The translations under genes were made by a program, and so were the position numbers. The notes under the pieces are model-generated. The model saw only the letters and a program-made list of their open reading frames with translations, did not search any database and was not told where the DNA came from. Shown one piece after another: positions 1 to 6,090 of a stretch of DNA of 34,055 nt; position 1 is the first letter of the stretch; each line of letters begins with the position of its first letter. The DNA lies in assembly GCA_041671305.1 (NCBI GenBank), contig JBAZBX010000008.1, forward strand, positions 1 to 34,055, written 5' to 3'. Source of the DNA: CAIPBY01 sp041671305. Its GTDB lineage: Bacteria; Patescibacteriota; Patescibacteriia; 2-01-FULL-39-33.

Positions 1-1
1 A

Positions 2-151
2 ATGTTTGTTGCTGAAACATTTGCAAATCACTCAAATCAGCTGGAAGCTAAGCTGGCTAAGCGGACAGAGAAAATTGAAGCTCATATAGAAAAAATGGAG
101 AAGGAAATCAATAAGCTTAAAAAAAAGAGTAAAGAAAGTATCTTCGGTTAA
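2..151 (+). CDS. C-terminal end of a coiled-coil protein (possibly partial)
   Basis: An open frame runs from the left edge to TAA at 149-151. It has an ATG at 2-4, so it may be a complete 49-aa protein or, more likely, the end of a longer one cut by the window. The visible part is strongly charged, with spaced hydrophobic residues (around LEAKLAKRTEKIEAHIEKM) typical of a helical coiled coil, and ends in a Lys-rich tail and SIFG. No family is recognised. It lies 46 bases before the YtxH-like gene on the same strand and may belong to the same envelope or stress cluster. Confidence 0.5.
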   Translation: MFVAETFANHSNQLEAKLAKRTEKIEAHIEKMEKEINKLKKKSKESIFG

Positions 152-197
152 ATTTTTTAAGTTATAATTATCATAAATAATTCATTAATTATATTTT

Positions 198-542
198 ATG
201 GAAAACAAATTCAAAAAAGGACTTATATTGGGCGGACTATTGGCAGTCGGGGCTGTGGTCGGGTTTGCCATGAACAAGCAGGGGCAAGAGCTTTCTGAGG
301 AATTGCAGAAAGATCTCAAAACTCTGGCCAAGCATTTAAAAAAGAAACTTCATCAGCTAGAAGATGCCACTAAAGATGGTTTTGACCAATTAGTCTCTAC
401 AGTAGTGGATGAGTATGCCAAAGAAAATAAATTGGCGAGTGGCGCTCAAAAAATACTTATAACTGCCTTGAAGGAAAAATGGCAAGAAATGGAAGAAGAA
501 TATTTGGAGGAGAAGGAAGGAGAGAAAAAAAAGAAAAAATAA
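198..542 (+). CDS. YtxH-like membrane-anchored coiled-coil protein
   Basis: A 114-aa protein with a short basic start, one glycine-rich membrane helix at about residues 7-25 (LILGGLLAVGAVVGFAM), then a long charged amphipathic helix and a Lys/Glu-rich tail ending in KKKKKK. This layout is that of YtxH/general-stress proteins, which sit in the cytoplasmic membrane with a helical cytoplasmic part; their molecular role is not settled. The start at 198 is the only sensible ATG and has no Shine-Dalgarno site, as with most genes here. It is followed 24 bases later by a YggT gene. The family call rests on architecture, not on a diagnostic motif. Confidence 0.65.
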   Translation: MENKFKKGLILGGLLAVGAVVGFAMNKQGQELSEELQKDLKTLAKHLKKKLHQLEDATKDGFDQLVSTVVDEYAKENKLASGAQKILITALKEKWQEMEEEYLEEKEGEKKKKK

Positions 543-566
543 AATTTATTCTTTAATATAAAATAT

Positions 567-926
567 ATGAACTCATTTAATTCTCCCACCACTAAGGCAC
601 TATATAGAGGTACTCAAATTGTTTGGTACTTGCTTGGTCTCTTGGAAATATTATTATTATTTAGATTCGTTCTGAAGTTGCTCGGGGCAAATCCGTCTGC
701 CGGTTTTACCAGTTTCATCTATGGGGCAACTTACATTTTTGCATCTCCATTTCTAAGTGTATTCCGTATCAACTATGTTGCAAATAATATTTTTGAATGG
801 ACTACTCTTCTTGCTATGTTGGTTTATCTAGTCATAGCTGTAGCCATTATCAAGTTATTTCTCATGGGCAAAACCGTTTCTACTCCTGAAGCGGCGGCCA
901 AATTAAACGACCAAGAAGATAAATAA
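567..926 (+). CDS. YggT family integral membrane protein
   Basis: A 119-aa protein with about three hydrophobic segments (roughly residues 17-38, 49-65 and 76-101). It carries the family's LEILLLFRFVLKLLGANP stretch in the first helix and the following ASPFLSVFR, which resembles the conserved P-F motif after the loop. YggT proteins are small membrane proteins, often near cell-division or envelope genes; in some bacteria they are linked to osmotic stress, but the biochemical role is unknown. The polar tail (STPEAAAKLNDQEDK) is presumably cytoplasmic. It sits between the YtxH-like gene and a 45-aa acidic ORF on the same strand, suggesting one transcript. Confidence 0.8.
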   Translation: MNSFNSPTTKALYRGTQIVWYLLGLLEILLLFRFVLKLLGANPSAGFTSFIYGATYIFASPFLSVFRINYVANNIFEWTTLLAMLVYLVIAVAIIKLFLMGKTVSTPEAAAKLNDQEDK

Positions 927-951
927 TATAAATAATTAAATACAAAACAGT

Positions 952-1089
952 ATGGAAGACGACACAACGCAAACAGAAGAAAAAGTTATTGAACAGGATG
1001 GATTGGCGCATGTGGCAGAAGAAAACGCCGCCAAAGCCCATGAGGATGCCGCTGCGCAACATAAGGAGAACGCGGGGGCAAATAAATAA
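952..1089 (+). CDS. 45-aa acidic small protein
   Basis: ATG at 952 to TAA at 1087-1089. The product is hydrophilic, Glu/Asp-rich at the start and Ala/His/Glu/Asn-rich towards the end (HVAEENAAKAHEDAAAQHK), and probably one helix. No domain is recognised. It fills the gap between yggT and the GlsB/YeaQ gene with 25- and 39-base spacers, as expected of a real operon member. A longer frame on the opposite strand (880-1107) is judged a shadow, because it would overlap the 3' end of yggT and reads as low-complexity hydrophobic sequence. Confidence 0.6.
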   Translation: MEDDTTQTEEKVIEQDGLAHVAEENAAKAHEDAAAQHKENAGANK

Positions 1090-1128
1090 GAAATAATAAG
1101 AAGTCAATTTGTAAATAATTAAAATTAT

Positions 1129-1380
1129 ATGGGAATAATTATTTGGATTATATTTGGGGGATTGGTCGGTTGGGTTGCGTCACTTATTATGAAAACTGAC
1201 GGACAACAAGGTATTATATTAAATATCGTTGTCGGAATTATCGGGGCAGTGATAGGTGGTTGGATTATGAGTTTTCTCGGTCAAAGTGCCGTGACCGGAT
1301 TTAATTTATACAGTTTTATAGTGGCTCTTCTAGGCGCTATTGTGCTTATCTGGATTGTAAAAATGTTGCGACGCACATAA
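1129..1380 (+). CDS. GlsB/YeaQ/YmgE family stress-response membrane protein
   Basis: An 83-aa, almost wholly hydrophobic protein with three predicted membrane helices. The start GIIIWIIFGGLVGWVASLIM and the central NIVVGIIGAVIGGWIM are hallmarks of the GlsB/YeaQ/YmgE (transglycosylase-associated) family, including its repeated Gly-xxx-Gly helix packing. These proteins sit in the cytoplasmic membrane and are commonly stress-induced; no enzyme activity is established despite the old name. It ends the first gene group and is followed 31 bases later by a strong terminator hairpin. Confidence 0.85.
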   Translation: MGIIIWIIFGGLVGWVASLIMKTDGQQGIILNIVVGIIGAVIGGWIMSFLGQSAVTGFNLYSFIVALLGAIVLIWIVKMLRRT

Positions 1381-1404
1381 TTTAATATTGTCAGTGCCTG
1401 AAAT

Positions 1405-1433
1405 AAAAAAATCGCCGTTTTGGCGATTTTTTT
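1405..1433 (+). terminator. Rho-independent terminator after the GlsB/YeaQ gene
   Basis: ATCGCC at 1411-1416 pairs with GGCGAT at 1422-1427. The stem is flanked by an A run before and a T run after, so it can end transcription in either direction. It closes the 198-1380 gene group. Confidence 0.85.
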
Positions 1434-1533
1434 AAGATGCGGGAGAGGGTGGACGAAATTATAGCTTTTTTAAGGAGCATAGGAGATATTATTGGATACC
1501 AAATTTAGGTGAATAGTTTGTCTGTTATTGATA

Positions 1534-1562
1534 TGGACAAATTTTAATAATTAGGATATAAT
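1534..1562 (+). promoter_or_regulatory. Sigma70-type promoter of the 1669-2118 unit
   Basis: TGGACA (1534-1539), a 17-base spacer and TATAAT (1557-1562) form a near-consensus promoter. The expected start of transcription is about 1569, giving a leader of about 100 bases. Such a leader is unusual in this window, where other starts lie close to the -10 box. Confidence 0.7.
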
Positions 1563-1569
1563 AATTTAT

Positions 1570-1668
1570 CTTAGTAAATCTAGGAAAATGATCCGTAATT
1601 CTTGAGGATTACGGTTGCACCTTATGGTCTTAGGAGGGCAAGAGCCCACAACAAGGAGATTCTGCTTT
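1570..1668 (+). promoter_or_regulatory. Structured 5' leader with a strong ribosome binding site
   Basis: The leader holds a 7-bp hairpin (CCGTAAT at 1593-1599 with ATTACGG at 1608-1614) and a GGGC-AAGA-GCCC hairpin (1636-1647). AAGGAGA follows at 1653-1659, about ten bases before ATG at 1669. The Shine-Dalgarno site decides the start in favour of 1669 over the upstream in-frame TTG (1615) and ATG (1624). Whether the hairpins regulate anything is unknown; they match no riboswitch class that I recognise. Confidence 0.45.
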
Positions 1669-2118
1669 ATGGCAACCGAGGATGGATTCCCACAAGCAGT
1701 TGTTCGTGAAGTTGATGGCGTGCTGGTTCTTGATGATCCAGTCGCATTGGCCTTTATTCAGGCCGTGTGTAAGAACAATTGCCGAGCCACACTCAAAATG
1801 AATACCGAACGCGTTGAGCATTTCAAGTGTCGCGTGGCCGAACTCAACAAGAGCCCCGAGGAAGTGGTCATTGTGGTGGTGAATGTTGACGACGTCCATG
1901 GCGGGCCACTCGCCGAGGCGCTTATGCCTGGGTACAACTGGCAAGAGATACGTGACTGCGGGGAGATTCCTTTCGCCAGAGGTCTCGCAATGAGGGAAGG
2001 CATCCAGGGGATGCTGGACATACTCGACCAAGAGGGGTCGGGGAAGAAATTGCGGGAAATGGCGGGAGTGGCCGTTGTCGTCGTTGACCACGGCGTCACC
2101 GAAGTATACGAGGCCTAA
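1669..2118 (+). CDS. 149-aa orphan protein in a GC-richer stand-alone unit
   Basis: A 149-aa soluble protein with no membrane segment. The first part carries VDGVLVLDDPVALAFIQAV, followed by a Val-rich strand (EEVVIVVVNVDDVHGG), an RDCGEIPFARGLAMREGIQG helix and a final VAVVVVDHGVTEVYEA. The alternating beta strands and helices suggest an alpha/beta fold, but no named family is assigned. The start at 1669 is chosen for its AAGGAGA site. Base composition is visibly richer in G+C than the neighbours, with codons such as GCC, GTG, CTC and CGC. The gene has its own promoter and terminator, so it looks like an independent, possibly acquired unit. A frame on the opposite strand here is a by-product of the GC-rich third positions. 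Confidence 0.75.
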   Translation: MATEDGFPQAVVREVDGVLVLDDPVALAFIQAVCKNNCRATLKMNTERVEHFKCRVAELNKSPEEVVIVVVNVDDVHGGPLAEALMPGYNWQEIRDCGEIPFARGLAMREGIQGMLDILDQEGSGKKLREMAGVAVVVVDHGVTEVYEA

Positions 2119-2146
2119 GTTTCATGGCCTTGCGTGCACAGTTAGT

Positions 2147-2190
2147 AATGAGGAAGTCCCACCAGTTTGGGACGGCCTCATTTTTTATTT
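2147..2190 (+). terminator. Terminator of the 1669-2118 unit
   Basis: AATGAGG (2147-2153) and GTCCC (2156-2160) pair with GGGAC (2169-2173) and CCTCATT (2176-2182) around a small internal loop, followed by TTTTATTT. It is a strong + strand terminator 28 bases after the stop codon. Confidence 0.85.
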
Positions 2191-2191
2191 C

Positions 2192-2220
2192 AAAAAAATC
2201 AGCCCACTTGGGCTGATTTT
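2192..2220 (-). terminator. Terminator downstream of tRNA-Asp
   Basis: AATCAGCCC-ACTT-GGGCTGATT with a long A run at 2192-2198, which is a T run on the - strand. It ends tRNA-Asp transcription and separates it from the convergent 1669-2118 unit. Confidence 0.8.
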
Positions 2221-2241
2221 CAGTGATAATATTGTCCATTG

Positions 2242-2315
2242 CGGACTGGACGAGACTTGAACTCGCAACCTCCCGCGTGACAGGCGGGTGCTCTAACCAA
2301 TTGAGCTACCAATCC
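2242..2315 (-). tRNA. tRNA-Asp (anticodon GUC)
   Basis: A full cloverleaf on the - strand. Acceptor GGATTGG pairs with CCAGTCC including one G-U; the D arm is GCTC...GAGC; the anticodon arm is CCCGC-CTGTCAC-GCGGG with GUC in the loop; the T arm has TTCAAGT. The discriminator base is G, as expected for Asp, and CCA is not encoded. Length is 74 bases. Two damaged copies of its first 22 bases lie just upstream (2332-2391 and 2636-2695), flanking a nuclease gene. Confidence 0.95.
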
Positions 2316-2331
2316 ATTATTTAAATTTATT

Positions 2332-2391
2332 CTCTAACCAATTGAGCCCCGCCTGAATGACTGAGCATTATTCAGTCGGGCAGGTGCCAAG
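2332..2391 (-). repeat. Partial tRNA-Asp 5' copy interrupted by a palindrome (copy A)
   Basis: Bases 2332-2347 are identical to tRNA-Asp bases 2291-2306 (D arm). They are followed by a 37-base GC-rich imperfect palindrome at 2348-2384 and then TGCCAAG, a decayed match to the tRNA start TACCAATCC. Read on the - strand the order is tRNA 5' end, palindrome, D arm. The palindrome has CCTGC/GCGGG outer arms and a CTGAAT/ATTCAG inner stem. It sits between the nuclease stop codon and the intact tRNA-Asp. Confidence 0.75.
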
Positions 2392-2394
2392 CTA

Positions 2395-2631
2395 TTATTT
2401 TATTATTGTTTTTAAAAATCTTCTACCAGCAGCACTTTTAAAATAAACCTCTCTTTTCCTTGCTTCATCTCTAGTCGAAAAAGACTCTTGATAAACAACC
2501 TGTAATTCATTCATATTTCTTGTTGAAAAGGTGTGTCCACTCTGGTGTTCGCGTAAGCGACGTTCTAAATCATTGGTCATTCCTTTATAGAATTTTCCTT
2601 CTTTGTCTTTTAGGACGTAAGCTGTGTACAT
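2395..2631 (-). CDS. Small GIY-YIG nuclease family protein
   Basis: A 78-aa single-domain GIY-YIG protein. The signature is the variant AYVL (residues 4-7) plus YKGMTNDLERRLREH (about 15-29), then the EARKREVYFKS helix with the candidate metal-binding Glu and the AAGRRFLKTII tail usual for the short UPF0213/URI-like group. These proteins resemble the UvrC nuclease half and homing endonucleases; substrates of the stand-alone forms are mostly unknown. Tyr, Arg, His and Glu typical of the active site are present, so it may be active. The ATG follows only a few bases after a palindrome-interrupted tRNA-Asp fragment, and a second such fragment follows the stop, so the gene seems to have moved or been duplicated together with tRNA-derived sequence. 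Confidence 0.85.
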   Translation of the reverse strand: MYTAYVLKDKEGKFYKGMTNDLERRLREHQSGHTFSTRNMNELQVVYQESFSTRDEARKREVYFKSAAGRRFLKTIIK

Positions 2632-2635
2632 AGTG

Positions 2636-2695
2636 TAACCAATTGAGCCCCGCCCGACTGAACTGGCGTTCAGCCGTTCGGGCGGGTACCAATCC
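2636..2695 (-). repeat. Partial tRNA-Asp 5' copy interrupted by a palindrome (copy B)
   Basis: Bases 2636-2648 match the tRNA-Asp D arm and 2687-2695 match its first nine bases exactly; a 38-base palindrome (2649-2686) splits them. On the - strand the palindrome folds as CCCGCCCGA/TCGGGCGGG (9 bp), a 4-base bulge ACGG, CTGAAC/GTTCAG (6 bp) and loop GCCA. The break point, between tRNA positions 9 and 10, is the same as in copy A. The nuclease ATG lies four bases beyond the tRNA-like part. Confidence 0.85.
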
Positions 2696-2698
2696 AGA

Positions 2699-2717
2699 AA
2701 TCCCCGAGAGGGGGATT
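2699..2717 (-). terminator. Possible terminator of the infC-rpmI-rplT operon
   Basis: AATCCCC-GAGAG-GGGGATT is a 7-bp hairpin four bases after the rplT stop codon. On the - strand the following T tract is poor (TCTGG), so termination may be weak or use the palindrome beyond. Confidence 0.5.
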
Positions 2718-2721
2718 GAAT

Positions 2722-3066
2722 TTATTTTACTTTCTCAACTATCTTGGCAAATATTTTTGGTTGTTTCTCAGCCATCTCGGCAAGAACTTTTCTATCCAAT
2801 TCAATGTTGGCTTTTTTCAAACCATCAATAAATTTGCTGTAGCTAACTCCTAATTCTCTTGTAGCAGCACCGATCTGGATTTGCCATAATGCTCTAGCAG
2901 TTCTCTTCTTCACTCTGCGATCACGATAAGCATAAGCACCAGCTTTATTGACTGCAGTTCTGGCTAATTTGATTTTGCTTTTTCTTCCGCCTTCAAAGCC
3001 CTTGGTCTTTTTCAAAACGTTGGCTCTTCTTTTGGCGTGTTGAACTCCTCGTTTTACTCTTGGCAT
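2722..3066 (-). CDS. rplT: 50S ribosomal protein L20 (bL20)
   Basis: A 114-aa basic protein of standard L20 length. The start MPRVKRGVQHAKRRANVLKKTKGFEGGRKS and the central YAYRDRRVKKRTARALWQIQI are diagnostic. L20 binds 23S rRNA and is needed early in large-subunit assembly. It is the third gene of an infC-rpmI-rplT operon, the usual bacterial order, 48 bases after rpmI. In other bacteria L20 represses this operon through its mRNA; I did not identify such a leader here. Confidence 0.97.
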   Translation of the reverse strand: MPRVKRGVQHAKRRANVLKKTKGFEGGRKSKIKLARTAVNKAGAYAYRDRRVKKRTARALWQIQIGAATRELGVSYSKFIDGLKKANIELDRKVLAEMAEKQPKIFAKIVEKVK

Positions 3067-3114
3067 ATTATTTTATAATTTTATCTATGTTTTTCTATTG
3101 GCCTTAGCTATACA

Positions 3115-3312
3115 CTAGTTATAGGGTATCATCTTCTTGATGTTTTTGGCATCCACATTGGCGATTGAAGTATCTCTCCTTTTTTTTCTTTTGGTTTCAC
3201 CTGTTTCCCTGGCATTGAAATGGTCCTGTCCAGCAGTTCTTTTCATAACCTTCCCGTTCTTGGTTATCTTGAACCTTTTGGCAACAGCTTGTCTGGTTTT
3301 AATCTTTGGCAT
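3115..3312 (-). CDS. rpmI: 50S ribosomal protein L35 (bL35)
   Basis: A 65-aa very basic protein starting MPKIKTRQAVAKRFKITKNGKVMKR, which is the L35 N-terminal motif, and ending NIKKMIPYN. The usual central KKS..RKR..L motif is changed to an ARETGETKRKKRRD stretch. It lies between infC and rplT on the same strand, 70 bases after infC. A + strand frame across it (3137-3364) is a shadow. Confidence 0.95.
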   Translation of the reverse strand: MPKIKTRQAVAKRFKITKNGKVMKRTAGQDHFNARETGETKRKKRRDTSIANVDAKNIKKMIPYN

Positions 3313-3382
3313 ATATTTTTTAGTATTTAATAAGCGGTATGATCCGCTTTTCAGATTATTTTAATTTTTTATTAGCAACAGC

Positions 3383-3943
3383 TTACAACGAAATTATAGT
3401 GGATAGTTTGCTTCCTAATCTACTTATCGCTTGTTCTGTTTTTAATTGTTTATCGGTTATTTGTAAAGTTATATCGGAAACCATTTTTTTGATGCTCTCA
3501 TGTGCCAAATCAACATGTTGATGCTCTCGGCCTCTAAGCATTAATTCAATTTTTACTTTATCGCCATCATTTAGGAATTTGACTGCTTGATTGGATCTCA
3601 TATCTAAATCATGCTGACCAATACGAGTTGAAATCTTAATTGTTTTAAGTGTTGCCGTTTTGTTTTTGGATTTGCTTTTTCTTTCTTGTTTTTCTTTTTG
3701 ATATTTATAACTTCCAAAATCCATGAATTTGGCGATTGGAGGAACGGCTTTCGGAGAAACCTCAACTAAGTCAAAGCCTCTAGTAGTTGCTTCTTCAAGC
3801 GCCTTGCTCGTTTCTAGTAATCCCAAAGGAAGTCCGGCTTCGTCAATAACCATGAGTTCTTTGGCCAGTATCTTTTCATTTACGCGCAGTTCTTTGCTTA
3901 AGTCTACGGTGTTAGAGCCTTTTCCTCTAAATGATCTTCGCAT
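3383..3943 (-). CDS. infC: Translation initiation factor IF-3
   Basis: About 186 aa with the two IF-3 domains. The N domain contains LRVNEKILAKELMVIDEAG and LVEVSPKAVPPIAKFMDFGSYKYQ; a Lys-rich linker (EKQERKSKSKNK) follows; the C domain includes KTIKISTRIGQHDLDMRSNQAVKFL and the RGREHQH motif. IF-3 binds the 30S subunit and checks start-codon pairing. ATG at 3943 is preferred, though TTG two codons upstream (3949) could be used. The atypical AUU start that gives autoregulation in enterobacteria is not in frame here. It heads the L35-L20 operon, with an AT-rich inverted repeat and tmRNA upstream. Confidence 0.95.
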   Translation of the reverse strand: MRRSFRGKGSNTVDLSKELRVNEKILAKELMVIDEAGLPLGLLETSKALEEATTRGFDLVEVSPKAVPPIAKFMDFGSYKYQKEKQERKSKSKNKTATLKTIKISTRIGQHDLDMRSNQAVKFLNDGDKVKIELMLRGREHQHVDLAHESIKKMVSDITLQITDKQLKTEQAISRLGSKLSTIISL

Positions 3944-3961
3944 TGTCAATCTTTAATTAAG

Positions 3962-4038
3962 AATTAAGAATTATGGATTAAGAATTATAAATCATACATA
4001 AAACAGCTTCCCGCATTCTTAATTGATAATTCTTAATT
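3962..4038. repeat. AT-rich inverted repeat between ssrA and infC
   Basis: A 24-base arm at 3962-3985 pairs with 4015-4038 at 22 of 24 positions, with a 29-base loop. The arms are built from repeated AATTAAGAAT units. It could be the 3' hairpin after tmRNA, a dispersed repeat, or both; it lacks a clear T tract. Confidence 0.7.
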
Positions 4039-4050
4039 TTCAATTGCTCC

Positions 4051-4440
4051 TAGTGGAGATGAGGAGTAATGAGCTCCTGTCTAGAAGAAAACTATAAATA
4101 GGTTCACAAGCTTCCGCTCTTTTATTATATTTTAGCTTATATCTGGAAAAAGAGCAAAATGATATAACCCTATCTCTTTAAATTTAAACAAAAACCAAGG
4201 AGCATGGCCTTTGCCGATCCTCATAATATAACACCGCTGACCGTTTATGAGGAATAGACGGGACGATGGCTATTTGAGCCTAATTAGGCAATAGCAGGAG
4301 CAAAAGCTAATCCGCTAAAAGCAGATGACACTCTTGCCAATAAGTTTTTGGCACTTATATAGTTGATAATGGTTTAACGAGATATTATCAAGCTCGGCTT
4401 GCCACTTTATAATTGGTCTTCTATCAAAACAAACATCCCC
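4051..4440 (-). ncRNA. ssrA: Transfer-messenger RNA (tmRNA)
   Basis: On the - strand the 5' end GGGGATG (4440-4434) pairs with CATCTCC at the 3' end, giving a 7-bp acceptor stem with G-U at the third pair and discriminator A, the identity signals for alanyl-tRNA synthetase. The 3' part has a T arm AGGAG/CTCCT. The resume codon GCC is at 4352-4350 and the tag stop TAA at 4286-4284. The tag is 22 aa, starting AKNLLARV and ending FAPAIA. tmRNA frees stalled ribosomes together with SmpB, whose gene lies 14 bases upstream. The T loop CTCATTA departs from the usual TTCRANN, and CTA replaces an encoded CCA. Confidence 0.9.
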
Positions 4441-4454
4441 AATATATTGTGAAT

Positions 4455-4913
4455 TTATCTCTGTTTTAAGGTTCTTTTGATTTGGCGGTCAACTTCTCGT
4501 TTTTTGATGGTTTCGCGCTTATCTATTTTGGTTTTTCCCTTAACTAAGGCAATTTCTACCTTGATTAATCCTTTATTAGTATATACAGAAGTTGGTATAA
4601 TTGTCAAGCCTTTTTGGCTGGATTTGCCTATCAATGAACTTATCTCTTTTTTGCGGAGCAGGAGCTTTCTGGGCTTTTGCGGGTCATAGCCGGTCTGGAC
4701 GTTTTTGGCCGGTTCATAGGGAGCGATATGGCAACCTATCAGCCAGGCTTCATTGTTGTGATCTATTCTGATGTATGAGCCTCTCAGGCTGACGCGACTG
4801 TTTTTCATGGATTTCACTTCCGGTCCGCTCAAAACGATTCCCGCGCTAAATTTATCTATGATTTCATAGTTAAATAATCCTTCCGTATTTTTGGCTAATG
4901 TTTTTTTGTTCAT
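4455..4913 (-). CDS. smpB: SsrA-binding protein SmpB
   Basis: A 152-aa protein of the usual length. It has the SmpB core LFNYEIIDKFSAGIVLSGPEVKS, then SLRGSYIRID, HIAPYEP, the RKLLLRKKEI helix and VKGKTKIDKRETIKKREV before a basic tail. That tail becomes helical in the ribosomal mRNA channel. SmpB binds the tRNA-like part of tmRNA and delivers it to stalled ribosomes. The tmRNA gene follows directly on the same strand, so the two halves of the trans-translation system are probably co-transcribed. Confidence 0.97.
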   Translation of the reverse strand: MNKKTLAKNTEGLFNYEIIDKFSAGIVLSGPEVKSMKNSRVSLRGSYIRIDHNNEAWLIGCHIAPYEPAKNVQTGYDPQKPRKLLLRKKEISSLIGKSSQKGLTIIPTSVYTNKGLIKVEIALVKGKTKIDKRETIKKREVDRQIKRTLKQR

Positions 4914-4929
4914 TTGACTTTGACTTTTA

Positions 4930-4958
4930 TTGACGCTATATAACTAATCTTGTATAAT
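4930..4958 (+). promoter_or_regulatory. Promoter of the AI-2E transporter gene
   Basis: TTGACG (4930-4935), 17 bases and TATAAT (4953-4958), a near-consensus sigma70 site. Transcription would start about 24 bases before ATG at 4989. It lies in the divergent gap with smpB. Confidence 0.75.
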
Positions 4959-4988
4959 TAAGGTAATATAAATTTATTTTTTAATTGT

Positions 4989-6026
4989 ATGGCATCAAAC
5001 GGATCCAGAAATATTAACATCAATATTTCATCCGGCACACTTTTCAAAATATTATTTTTGATTATTGCCATCGTCTTCTTGTTTTTCATTCGTGATATCG
5101 TCCTGCTTGTTTTTGTCGCTTTGATTTTGTCAGCGGCGATTAATCCTTGGGTGAATTGGCTTCAAAAATTCAAGATTCCGCGAGCCTTAAGTATTTTATT
5201 TATTTATTGTATTTTGTTTTTAATTCTTGGCGGAGCTATTTATTTGATTATACCACCGATAGCTACAGAAATGAACGGCTTTATCCAGGATTTCCCCAAC
5301 TACTGGGGCAAAGCCACTGGAGAACTCAATGCTTTTAGGGATTATTTTAATGCCCAGGGTCTCGGTGACAATATTTCCAATGCGCTTAATTCCTTACAAA
5401 CAAATTTAAGCCAGTTTGCCGGAGGATTATTCGGGCAACTCTTCTCTTTCTTGGGAGGAATATTTTCTATCTTTATGCTGTTGGTTTTGACTTTCTATTT
5501 TTCGGCTGACGATCAATTTTTTAAGAGAAGCGTAAGAGTGTTTATTCCCATTAAGTACCAACCTTATTCTACCCAGTTAATTAATAGAATGCAAGAAAAG
5601 ATCGGACTTTGGTTGAGGGGGCAGTTGATTTTGTGTCTTATAATTTTTACCATGAGTTGGCTGGGACTTACACTCTTGGGCGTGAAGTATGCTTTGGTTC
5701 TGGCGGTCTTTGCCGGCGTGACGGAATTTATTCCTTATCTCGGGCCTTTCTTGGGAGCGATACCGGCGGTTTTTGTGGGATTTACTCAGGCGCCGTATCT
5801 TGGCTTGTTGGTTATCGCATTATATATTATAATTCAACAAGCGGAAAATTTGTTCTTGGTTCCTATGGTGATGAAAAAGGCCGTAGGGCTTAATCCGGTT
5901 GTTGTCATTATATCCATGTTGATTGGCGGTACCATGGCTGGAATGTTGGGAATATTAATTGCTATTCCGGTGGCTACAGCTATTGGCGTGGCGGTTTCTG
6001 ATTTTGTGGATTTTAGGAAAGAATAA
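4989..6026 (+). CDS. AI-2E family transporter
   Basis: A 345-aa polytopic membrane protein with about seven to eight hydrophobic segments. Typical family features are an N-terminal helix pair (IVFLFFIRDIVLLVFVALILSAAINPWV), the central soluble stretch with NALNSLQTNLSQ, and the C-terminal GVTEFIPYLGPFLGAIPAV motif followed by QQAENLFLVPMVMKKAVGLNPVVVI. The family includes TqsA/YdiK-type proteins, some exporting autoinducer-2 and others Na+/H+ antiporters, so the substrate cannot be named. It has its own promoter and is followed 64 bases later by a membrane-anchored unknown. Confidence 0.9.
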   Translation: MASNGSRNININISSGTLFKILFLIIAIVFLFFIRDIVLLVFVALILSAAINPWVNWLQKFKIPRALSILFIYCILFLILGGAIYLIIPPIATEMNGFIQDFPNYWGKATGELNAFRDYFNAQGLGDNISNALNSLQTNLSQFAGGLFGQLFSFLGGIFSIFMLLVLTFYFSADDQFFKRSVRVFIPIKYQPYSTQLINRMQEKIGLWLRGQLILCLIIFTMSWLGLTLLGVKYALVLAVFAGVTEFIPYLGPFLGAIPAVFVGFTQAPYLGLLVIALYIIIQQAENLFLVPMVMKKAVGLNPVVVIISMLIGGTMAGMLGILIAIPVATAIGVAVSDFVDFRKE

Positions 6027-6054
6027 AAAAGTAATAATTATAATTAATAATATA

Positions 6055-6072
6055 TTTCTACCTCGGTAGAAA
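6055..6072 (+). promoter_or_regulatory. Hairpin before the ribosome binding site of the 6091 gene
   Basis: TTTCTAC-CTCG-GTAGAAA is a perfect 7-bp hairpin ending five bases before AAGGAG (6076-6081 region) and ATG at 6091. There is no T run on either strand, so it is not a clear terminator; it might affect translation or mRNA ends. Confidence 0.4.
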
Positions 6073-6090
6073 AATAAGGAGAAAAATAAA

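Noticed and set aside
2..19. A palindrome-like TGTTT...AAACA near a ParB-containing window (parS?)
   Set aside because: The centre and spacing differ from the consensus parS, and it lies inside a coding frame far from parAB.
880..1107. A 75-aa - strand ORF over the 45-aa gene
   Set aside because: It overlaps the end of yggT, has low-complexity hydrophobic content and no promoter; the + strand operon explains the region.
1630..2099. Long - strand ORFs across the 1669-2118 gene
   Set aside because: They mirror the GC-rich coding strand, have no ribosome binding site, and the promoter, Shine-Dalgarno site and terminator all support the + strand.
2242..2695. The palindromes as tRNA introns
   Set aside because: The split copies lack the rest of the tRNA, and the intact tRNA-Asp nearby has no insertion, so splicing is not needed.
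3943..3952. An AUU start codon for infC, as in enterobacterial autoregulation
   Set aside because: The ATT upstream of the gene is out of frame; ATG at 3943 or TTG at 3949 are the in-frame choices.
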